A stretch of 22,542 nt of DNA from Oleiagrimonas sp964566965 (GTDB taxonomy: Bacteria > Pseudomonadota > Gammaproteobacteria > Xanthomonadales > Rhodanobacteraceae): positions 1 through 22,542 of the forward strand of contig CAZMKO010000037.1 in NCBI GenBank assembly GCA_964566965.1. The letters run 5' to 3'. The translations under genes were made by a program, and so were the position numbers. Each line of letters begins with the position of its first letter. The stretch's first letter is position 1. Below the pieces are notes generated by a model. That model searched no databases. It was not told the DNA's origin and saw nothing but the letters and a program-made list of their open reading frames with translations. Shown here one piece after another: positions 17,154 through 22,542 of the stretch.

Positions 17154-17792
17154 ATGAAAATCGTCGAAGTCGACCATCCGTTGATCCGCCACAAGCTGGG
17201 CCTGATGCGCGACACCGCCATCAGCACCAAGCATTTCCGCGAGCTGTCCGGCGAGATCGCCGCGCTGCTGACCTACGAGGCCACGCGCGACCTGGAAACC
17301 GAGACCTCCCGCATTGACGGCTGGGCCGGCCCCCTCCACGTCGACCGCATCAAGGGCAAGAAAATCACCATCGTGCCGATCCTGCGCGCCGGCATCGGCA
17401 TGCTGCCGGGCGTGCTGGACATGATCCCGGCCGCCAAGGTCAGCGTGGTCGGCCTGCAGCGCGACGAGGACACGCTGCAACCGGTGGCCTACTACGAAAA
17501 GCTCACCGGCGGCATGCACCAGCGCATCGCCATGATCGTCGACCCGATGCTGGCCACCGCCGGCACCCTCATCGCCACCGTGGACATGCTCAAGGCCGCC
17601 GGCTGCACGCGCATCAAGGGTCTGTTCCTGGTTGCCGCGCCCGAGGGTTTGCAGCGCATCGAGGCCGCCCATCCGGACGTCGAGATCTACACCGCCTCGA
17701 TCGACGAACGGCTCAACGAGGCCGGCTACATCCTGCCCGGCCTGGGCGATGCCGGCGACAAGATCTTCGGCACCAAGGCCCCCATCGCCTGA
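17154..17792 (+). CDS. upp: Uracil phosphoribosyltransferase
   Basis: Salvages uracil by joining it to PRPP to give UMP. The 212 residues follow the E. coli enzyme almost throughout: start MKIVEVDHPLIRHKLGLMRD, ISTKHFREL, LLTYEATRDLETE and IVPILRAGIGM. The PRPP loop DPMLATAGT (130-138) usually reads DPMLATGGS. The uracil-binding GYILPGLGDAGDKIFGTK is at the C-terminus. No Shine-Dalgarno precedes the ATG. A -10-like TATGCT lies at 17119-17124 without a good -35. The gene is single, set between the aminotransferase terminator and the convergent fliA remnant (10-bp gap, no visible terminator). Confidence 0.96.
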   Translation: MKIVEVDHPLIRHKLGLMRDTAISTKHFRELSGEIAALLTYEATRDLETETSRIDGWAGPLHVDRIKGKKITIVPILRAGIGMLPGVLDMIPAAKVSVVGLQRDEDTLQPVAYYEKLTGGMHQRIAMIVDPMLATAGTLIATVDMLKAAGCTRIKGLFLVAAPEGLQRIEAAHPDVEIYTASIDERLNEAGYILPGLGDAGDKIFGTKAPIA

Positions 17793-17802
17793 CTCGCCGG
17801 GG

Positions 17803-18372
17803 TCACGCCGCGGCATCCACCATCCGCGCGCGAAGACGCGACACCGCCTGGCTGTGCAGCTGGCATACGCGCGACTCCGACACCCCCAGGACGGCACCGA
17901 TCTCCTTGAGGTTGAGGTCCTCCTGGTAATACAGGGCGAGCAACAATTTTTCGCGCTCGGGCAGCGTGTCGATGGCTCCCTTGAGGTGCCGGCGCCGCTC
18001 GCCGTCGGCCAGGGCGGCAAAGGGCGTCGGCTCGCCATTCGGGCCGTCTCCGGGTTCACCACGTTCGATAACCAGTTCCTCGTAGGGCAACAGGTAGCCG
18101 CTGTTGGTGTCGGCCAGAAGCTGGTGGTACTCGGACAGGGAGATGCCCATCCCGGCGGCAATCTCGCGCTCCTCCGGCGCCCGACCCCGCGCCTGTTCCA
18201 GCTGCCGGATGCAGGCATCCATGGCACGTGCCTTGCGGCGCACGCTGCGGGGCAGCCAATCGCGGCTGCGCAGTTCATCGATCATCGCACCGCGGATGCG
18301 TTGGCTGGCGAATGTGGCGAAGCTGGCGCCGGCCGCGGCATCGAACCGCTGCATGGCCTCCAGCAGACCCAA
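17803..18372 (-). pseudogene. fliA: fliA remnant: flagellar sigma-28 factor lacking its N-terminus
   Basis: The frame reads as FliA/sigma-28 from GLLEAMQRFDAAAGASFATF onward. Sigma regions 2.2-2.4 include FASQRIRGAMIDELRSRDWL and PRSVRRKAR. Region 3 is GRAPEEREIAAGMGISLSEY, and the region 4 helix-turn-helix is LNLKEIGAVLGVSESRVCQL. E. coli FliA has about 50 residues before the matching GLL (LPASVELDDLLQAGGI); here similarity stops abruptly at 18372. Upstream in-frame codons give unrelated sequence (SSRPAAKA). The only start at this point would be a TTG with no Shine-Dalgarno. The surviving 189 codons have no stop or frameshift, so the loss is recent or the fragment is still used. The other side of the break is the 5'-truncated HDOD fragment on the opposite strand. 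Confidence 0.8.
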
Positions 18373-18374
18373 CG

Positions 18375-18626
18375 CTTTCGCGGCTGGACGCGATGATGGA
18401 CATCGACATGGAGGAACTGATGCGGCAAGTGCCGCTCAGCCACGAGACCAAGGATGCCCTGCTGCACCGGACCGGCACCAAGGGCCGGATCCTGGACGAG
18501 GTCGAACGTTACGAGGACGGCCGGTTCACGGAACTGACCTGGATCGTCGACCCCCAGTTCTACGAAGTCGCCTACCGCCACAGCGTGGAATGGGCGCGCC
18601 AGACCCAGCAGGCCATGGCGGCCTGA
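18375..18626 (+). pseudogene. C-terminal remnant of an EAL-HDOD (YuxH-like) signalling gene
   Basis: In this frame the text LSRLDAMMDIDMEELMRQVP, then LSHETKDALLHRTGTKGRIL and DEVERYEDGRF, matches the usual end of c-di-GMP-related EAL-HDOD proteins as I remember it (FSLLDALLxxPMxxLLxxLPLsxxixxALL...G..L..v..yE.g.w). Those proteins are about 400 residues; here only about 83 codons survive, and the EAL domain and most of the HDOD domain are missing. An ATG at 18393 could start a 77-residue product, but no good Shine-Dalgarno is seen. Its 5' end abuts the 5' end of the fliA remnant, head to head, within about 5 bp. The 3' end and the hairpin terminator are intact. The family call is moderate because the fragment is short. 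Confidence 0.6.
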
Positions 18627-18653
18627 CGCCGTCGGGAGACCCCGACGGCGTCA
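18624..18653. terminator. Perfect 13-bp hairpin at the HDOD-remnant/pip convergence
   Basis: TGACGCCGTCGGG (18624-18636) pairs perfectly with CCCGACGGCGTCA (18641-18653) around the loop AGAC. The left arm begins with the TGA stop codon itself. No T-run follows on either strand, but it lies between convergent genes and is symmetric, so it may serve both as a transcript-end hairpin. Confidence 0.65.
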
Positions 18654-18683
18654 CGGGGTACGGATCATCGACTCAGCGGGGAC

Positions 18684-19637
18684 TCACCGGAAGCGGTCGG
18701 TGGCCTCGACCAGTTCGTGCACGATGCCCGGCTCGAACGCCGAATGGCCGGAGTCGGCGACCACGCGCAGGTCGGACTCGGGGAAGGCGCGATGCAGGTC
18801 CCAGGCGCTCTTCATGGGGCACACCACGTCGTAGCGGCCCTGCACGATGACGGTGGGAATGTGGCGGATGCGCTCGACGTCGCGCAGCAGCTGGCCGTCA
18901 CACTCGAAAAAGCCGCCGTGCACGAAGTAGTGGCACTCGATGCGCGCGAAGGCCACCGCGAACTCGTCCTCGCCGCTGGCCCGCATGTGCTCGGGGTCCT
19001 GGTACAGGAAGCAGGTGGAGCCCTCCCACATCGACCAGGCCCGCGCCGCCGCCGCGCGCTCGGCCTTGTCCTCGCCGGTCAGGCGTCGGTAGAAGGCGCT
19101 CATCATGTCGCCGCGTTCGGCCTCCGGAATGGCGGCGACATAGCTTTCCCAGGCGTCCGGGAAAATCATGTCGGCGCCTTCCTGGTAGAACCATTCCAGC
19201 TCCCGGCGACGCAACATGAAGATACCGCGCAGGACCAGCTCCGAGACCCGTTCCGGGTGGGTCTCGGCGTAGGCCAGCGACAGCGTCGAGCCCCACGAGC
19301 CACCGAACACCTGCCACGTGTCGATGCCCAGGTGCTCGCGCAGACGTTCGATGTCGGCCACCGAATGCCAGGTGGTGTTGTCGGTGAGCTCGGCATACGG
19401 CGTGGACTGGCCGCAACCGCGCTGGTCGAACAGGATGATGCGGTAGGCCTGCGGGTCGAAGAAACGCCGGCAATACGGGCTGGTGCCGCCGCCCGGCCCG
19501 CCGTGCAGGAATACCACCGGCTTGCCCTCGGGATTGCCGCTCTGCTCGTAGTACAGCGTATGCAGGTCCGAGACCTTCAACGAACCGGTGTCGTACGGCT
19601 CGATGGCGGGATACAGCTGACGGCGCTGACGGGACAT
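18684..19637 (-). CDS. pip: Proline iminopeptidase (alpha/beta hydrolase)
   Basis: Releases N-terminal proline from peptides; cytoplasmic serine peptidase of family S33. The 317-residue length equals that of the structurally known Xanthomonas enzyme class (about 313). Oxyanion motif HGGPGGG (45-51), DQRGCGQS, nucleophile Ser115 in FGGSWGSTLSL, catalytic Asp in VQGRYDVVCP and His in DSGHSAFEPG are all present. The start at 19637 (MSRQRRQLYP) has AAGGAG 6 nt upstream; an in-frame longer start at 19721 lacks such support. It stands alone, divergent from the aldehyde dehydrogenase gene and convergent with the HDOD remnant. Confidence 0.95.
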   Translation of the reverse strand: MSRQRRQLYPAIEPYDTGSLKVSDLHTLYYEQSGNPEGKPVVFLHGGPGGGTSPYCRRFFDPQAYRIILFDQRGCGQSTPYAELTDNTTWHSVADIERLREHLGIDTWQVFGGSWGSTLSLAYAETHPERVSELVLRGIFMLRRRELEWFYQEGADMIFPDAWESYVAAIPEAERGDMMSAFYRRLTGEDKAERAAAARAWSMWEGSTCFLYQDPEHMRASGEDEFAVAFARIECHYFVHGGFFECDGQLLRDVERIRHIPTVIVQGRYDVVCPMKSAWDLHRAFPESDLRVVADSGHSAFEPGIVHELVEATDRFR

Positions 19638-19715
19638 GACGGCTCCTTGATAGACAAAATCCGACCCAGCATAGCGAATGCACCCCGTGTTGCCGAGTGC
19701 GCCGGACGACGGTTT

Positions 19716-19744
19716 TTGCATTCTTCACGGCATGCGCCTAGCCT
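19716..19744 (+). promoter_or_regulatory. Candidate promoter for the aminomuconate gene group
   Basis: TTGCAT (19716-19721) and TAGCCT (19739-19744) are separated by 17 bp, giving a predicted leader of about 22 nt before the aldehyde dehydrogenase ATG at 19772. It lies in the 134-bp divergent region with pip. No operator could be identified. Confidence 0.4.
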
Positions 19745-19771
19745 CGGGGCACTACTTCCCGGGGTCCGTCC

Positions 19772-21217
19772 ATGCTGACTCTCGCCAACCTCGTCAACGG
19801 CCGCCTCGTGCCGCCCGCCGCCACCCGCTACCTGGATGTGTTCGAACCGGCCACCGGCAAGGTGTTCGCGCAGTGCCCCGATTCGGATGCCGATGACGTG
19901 GCCGAGGCCGTGGAAGCGGCCGCCGCCGCCGCGCCCGACTGGGCCGCGACGCCGGCACCCGAGCGGGCCCGCCTGATCCATCAACTGGCCGACCTGGTGC
20001 AGGACAACATCGACGACCTGGTCACGGCCGAGTCGCGCGACAACGGCAAGCCGCGCACGCTCGCGCGCAAGGTGGACATCCCGCGCGCCGTGGCCAACCT
20101 GCGCCATTTCGCGGCGGCCATAACCACCTGGGACAGCGAATCCCACGCCATGGAGACCGGCGCCATCAACTACACGCTGCGCCAGCCGCTGGGCGTGGTC
20201 GGCTGCATCAGTCCGTGGAACCTGCCGCTGTATCTGTTCACCTGGAAAATCGCGCCGGCGCTGGCCTGCGGCAATACGGTGGTGGCCAAACCCTCGGAAA
20301 TCACGCCGCTGACCGCGTTCATGCTGTCGCAACTGGCGATCGAATCGGATCTTCCGCCGGGCGTGTTGAACGTGGTGCACGGCACCGGCACGGGCGTCGG
20401 CCAGCCCATCGTCGAGCATGCCGCGGTGAAGGCGGTTTCGTTCACCGGATCCACGCGCACGGGCCGCGCCATCGCCGAGGCCTGCGCGCCGGTGTTCAAG
20501 AAGGTGTCGCTGGAAATGGGCGGCAAGAATCCGGCCATCGTGTTCGCCGACGCCGATCTCGACGACGACGCCATGGACACCATCGTGCGCTCCGGTTTCG
20601 CCAACCAGGGCGAGATCTGCCTGTGCGGCTCGCGCCTGCTGGTGGAACGCGGCATCTACGAGGCGTTCAAGTCACGCTACCTGGCGCGGGTGAAAGCACT
20701 GCGCGTGGGTGACCCGGACGACGCCGGCAGCGACCTTGGCGCGCTGGTGTCGAAGGCGCACTTCGACAAGGTCGTGGCCTGCATCGAGCGCGCGCGCGAC
20801 GAAGGTGGCACGGTACTTTGCGGCGGCCACGCCGTACACTTGGAGGGGCGCTGTGCCGACGGCTGGTTCGTCGCGCCCACGGTCATCGAGGGCCTGCCAT
20901 CCGATTGCGCCACCAACCGCGAGGAAATCTTCGGCCCCGTGGTCACCCTGATCCCGTTCGACGGCGAGGACGAGGCCGTGGCCATCGCCAACGCCACCGA
21001 CTACGGTCTGGCGGCGTCGCTGTGGAGCGCCAGCGCCGCGCGCGTGCATCGTGTCGCCGCACGCCTCGACTTCGGCATCGTCTGGGCCAACTGCTGGATG
21101 CGGCGTGACCTGCGTACCCCGTTCGGCGGCGTCAAGCATTCCGGCATGGGCCGCGAGGGCGGCGCCGATGCGCTGCGCTTCTTCACCGAGCCGAAAAACA
21201 TCTGCGTCGCCTGGTAG
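19772..21217 (+). CDS. 2-aminomuconic/2-hydroxymuconic semialdehyde dehydrogenase
   Basis: An NAD-dependent aldehyde dehydrogenase of 481 residues. SPWNLPL (Asn150), AKPSE (cofactor ribose/phosphate), FTGSTRTG, general base Glu248 in LEMGGKNPAIVF and nucleophile Cys283 in NQGEICLCGSR are intact. The Cys-x-Cys motif NQGEICLCGSR is typical of the ALDH8/AMSDH branch that acts on muconic semialdehydes. The 2-aminomuconate deaminase gene downstream makes the 2-aminomuconic substrate (3-hydroxyanthranilate/kynurenine or aminophenol route) more likely than the hydroxy one. No strong Shine-Dalgarno is seen before the ATG. A 181-bp spacer with a REP-like hairpin separates it from the carbonic anhydrase gene. 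Confidence 0.88.
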   Translation: MLTLANLVNGRLVPPAATRYLDVFEPATGKVFAQCPDSDADDVAEAVEAAAAAAPDWAATPAPERARLIHQLADLVQDNIDDLVTAESRDNGKPRTLARKVDIPRAVANLRHFAAAITTWDSESHAMETGAINYTLRQPLGVVGCISPWNLPLYLFTWKIAPALACGNTVVAKPSEITPLTAFMLSQLAIESDLPPGVLNVVHGTGTGVGQPIVEHAAVKAVSFTGSTRTGRAIAEACAPVFKKVSLEMGGKNPAIVFADADLDDDAMDTIVRSGFANQGEICLCGSRLLVERGIYEAFKSRYLARVKALRVGDPDDAGSDLGALVSKAHFDKVVACIERARDEGGTVLCGGHAVHLEGRCADGWFVAPTVIEGLPSDCATNREEIFGPVVTLIPFDGEDEAVAIANATDYGLAASLWSASAARVHRVAARLDFGIVWANCWMRRDLRTPFGGVKHSGMGREGGADALRFFTEPKNICVAW

Positions 21218-21257
21218 CGTCGGCAAGCGCCCGGCGAGTATTTCGGTACCCGGGCCA

Positions 21258-21298
21258 TCGCGGCCACGGGCCGCTCCCACAGGGCACCTCGAAAAACC
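21258..21298. repeat. REP-like palindromic element with 17-bp repeat, copy 1
   Basis: GCGGCC (21260-21265) and GGCCGC (21269-21274) form a 6-bp stem over a 3-nt loop inside text that on the minus strand reads TGTGGGAGCGGCCCGTGG, a style common to extragenic palindromes of Pseudomonas and Xanthomonadales. It is followed by GGGCACCTCGAAAAACC (21282-21298), which recurs at 22495-22511. Confidence 0.6.
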
Positions 21299-21398
21299 AC
21301 CTTTCATGTAGGCCCCACCCTGTTCCCGCCCCCGCCTCCATCTTCGGTTTTTTCACGCCAGGGTTTACCCTTTAGCCCCTTCCTCGCGGGCACACCGA

Positions 21399-22064
21399 AT
21401 GAATTCCCTGAAAGATCTTCTCGCCAACAATCTGCGCTGGGCCGACGAGGTCGCGGCGGAGAACCCGGCCTTCTTTGAAGAGCTGTCGCAGCAGCAGGCA
21501 CCGCAGTACCTGTGGATTGGTTGCTCCGATTCGCGCGTGCCGGCCACACAGATCGTGGACCTGCCGCCGGGCGAGATTTTCGTGCACCGCAACGTGGCCA
21601 ACGTGGTCGTGCATACCGACCTCAACGCGTTAAGCACCATCCAGTTCGCGGTCGACGTGCTGAAGGTCAAGCACATCCTGGTGGTCGGCCATTACGGCTG
21701 CGGCGGCGTGGGCGCGGTGTTGAAAGAAAGCCGACTCGGCCTGATCGACAACTGGCTGCGGCACATCACCGACATTGCCATGCGCCATCCCGACGAACTG
21801 GACGAGTCGCAGTCGTTCGCGCGCCGTCATGCCCGCCTGTGCGAGATCAACGCCATCGAGCAGGCCATCAACGTCTGCCACACCACCATCGTCCGCGAGG
21901 CCTGGGAACGCGGCCAGCAACTGGCCGTGCACGCGTGGATCTACGGCCTGGAAGACGGTCATATCCACGATCTTGCACTGGATGTACGCGGCCGCGACCA
22001 GATCGTCGAGGCCCGCGACCGGGCCCTGGAGCGCCTGGTCGAACGCTGGGCCTCCACGCCATGA
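21399..22064 (+). CDS. can: Beta-class carbonic anhydrase (Can-type)
   Basis: Interconverts CO2 and bicarbonate in the cytoplasm. The 221 residues align with E. coli Can: LWIGCSDSRVPA contains the zinc ligand Cys42 and the Asp44-Arg46 dyad, and VVGHYGCGGVGAV contains zinc ligands His98 and Cys101. FVHRNVANVVVHTDLN and LIDNWLRHI are also conserved. Ligand numbering equals that of E. coli Can. It sits between two genes of the aminomuconate pathway and overlaps the deaminase start by ATGA, so the two are translationally coupled. The pathway has decarboxylation steps, so bicarbonate production is a plausible link. Confidence 0.95.
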   Translation: MNSLKDLLANNLRWADEVAAENPAFFEELSQQQAPQYLWIGCSDSRVPATQIVDLPPGEIFVHRNVANVVVHTDLNALSTIQFAVDVLKVKHILVVGHYGCGGVGAVLKESRLGLIDNWLRHITDIAMRHPDELDESQSFARRHARLCEINAIEQAINVCHTTIVREAWERGQQLAVHAWIYGLEDGHIHDLALDVRGRDQIVEARDRALERLVERWASTP

Positions 22065-22486
22065 GTGGCACCGGCGTGCATGCCGATGGCGCGCCCGCCC
22101 CAGTGGGGGCCTATCCGCATGCGCGCCGGGTCGGCGACCTGCTGTTCCTGTCCGGTGTGGGGCCGCGCGAACCGGGCACCGACGCGGTCCCCGGCAACGT
22201 GTACGATCCGCGCGGCAAGCTGGTCGGCCACGACATCGCGGCCCAGTGCAGGCAGGTATTCGCCAACGTGCGCGCGGTGCTGGAAGCCAGCGGCGCACGC
22301 TTCGAGGATCTGGTCGACGTGACCGTGTTCCTGACCGACATGGAACGCGACTTCGCCACCTACAATCGCCTCTACGCCGAGTATTTCAAGGGCATCGACG
22401 CTTGCCGCACCACGGTCGGCATCACTGCCCTGCCCACGCCGATCGCCATCGAGCTGAAATGCGTGGCAGCGGTAGCGGCCAAATGA
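22061..22486 (+). CDS. RidA-family 2-aminomuconate deaminase
   Basis: A 141-residue RidA/YjgF-fold protein. Its text GAYPHARRVGDLLFLSGVGP, the Arg in GIDACRTTVGITALPTPIAI and the final IELKCVAAV strand fit the family. The form with PREPGTDAVPGN and YDPRGKLVGHDIAAQCRQVF resembles 2-aminomuconate deaminases (AmnD/NbaF), which release ammonia to give 4-oxalocrotonate, rather than generic RidA. The start ATG at 22061 overlaps the carbonic anhydrase stop. Together with the semialdehyde dehydrogenase it supplies two successive steps of 3-hydroxyanthranilate degradation; the remaining genes are not in the window. Generic imine deaminase activity remains an alternative. Confidence 0.85.
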   Translation: MSGTGVHADGAPAPVGAYPHARRVGDLLFLSGVGPREPGTDAVPGNVYDPRGKLVGHDIAAQCRQVFANVRAVLEASGARFEDLVDVTVFLTDMERDFATYNRLYAEYFKGIDACRTTVGITALPTPIAIELKCVAAVAAK

Positions 22487-22494
22487 TCCCTGTG

Positions 22495-22511
22495 GGGCAC
22501 CTCGAAAAACC
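22495..22511. repeat. 17-bp repeat, copy 2
   Basis: GGGCACCTCGAAAAACC is identical and in the same orientation as 21282-21298. It lies 8 nt after the deaminase stop codon. Beyond it the sequence to the window end (22512-22542) differs from copy 1, and I recognise no gene there. Confidence 0.85.
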
Positions 22512-22542
22512 CGGATTCAATCAGTGCTTCCGTAGGCGCGCC

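Noticed and set aside
18228..18392. N-terminal part of the plus-strand frame that continues into the HDOD remnant
   Set aside because: Before about 18375 it is antisense to the fliA remnant and reads Cys/Arg/Trp-rich nonsense, so only the part after the junction is treated as gene-derived.

Overview
This window is chromosomal DNA from a GC-rich gammaproteobacterium. Gene content and order point to the Xanthomonadales, probably Rhodanobacteraceae or Xanthomonadaceae. The support is the run ychF-pth-rplY-prs-tRNA-Gln-ispE-lolB-TPR lipoprotein set divergently against hemA-prfA, a Xanthomonas-type proline iminopeptidase, and GGGTCCC heptamer arrays of the kind I associate with this order. The species cannot be named from the window.

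Left part (2-8704): the 3' part of a membrane acyltransferase (+) meets, tail to tail with a 17-bp overlap, a long leftward block. Read in transcription order that block is LbcA-like TPR lipoprotein, lolB, ispE, tRNA-Gln(UUG), prs, rplY, pth, ychF and a hotdog thioesterase. It covers outer-membrane lipoprotein delivery, isoprenoid precursor synthesis, PRPP synthesis and translation. The TPR-lolB-ispE junctions are ATGA overlaps, so they are translationally coupled. Heptamer arrays lie at the 3' end of pth and upstream of ychF.

Middle (8819-15292): hemA and prfA run rightward, followed by a small lipoprotein whose frame overlaps the prfA stop. Leftward and convergent to it is a four-gene operon: ABC ATPase, ABC-2 permease, DesK-type histidine kinase and NarL/DesR-type response regulator. 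Its junctions are a 1-nt overlap, an 18-nt gap and an ATGA overlap. It looks like a self-contained sensing and export module.

Right part (15527-22542): a class III aminotransferase with a strong terminator, then upp. Next comes the most unusual spot in the window. The 3' part of the flagellar sigma factor gene fliA (-) and the last ~80 codons of an apparent EAL-HDOD (c-di-GMP/YuxH-like) gene (+) abut head to head at about 18373-18377, and both lack their 5' parts. A single deletion between two divergent genes would give exactly this, and it may have removed a flagellar gene block. After it come pip (-) and a rightward group of 2-aminomuconic semialdehyde dehydrogenase, beta-carbonic anhydrase and 2-aminomuconate deaminase. 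This is a segment of the 3-hydroxyanthranilate/2-aminomuconate catabolic pathway with a carbonic anhydrase inside it. A 17-bp repeat flanks the last two genes.

No CRISPR array, transposase or prophage gene was seen. No stretch over 300 bases lacks a gene. The clearest candidate for something undescribed is the fliA/HDOD deletion scar; the carbonic anhydrase placement and the heptamer-extended Pth are secondary.
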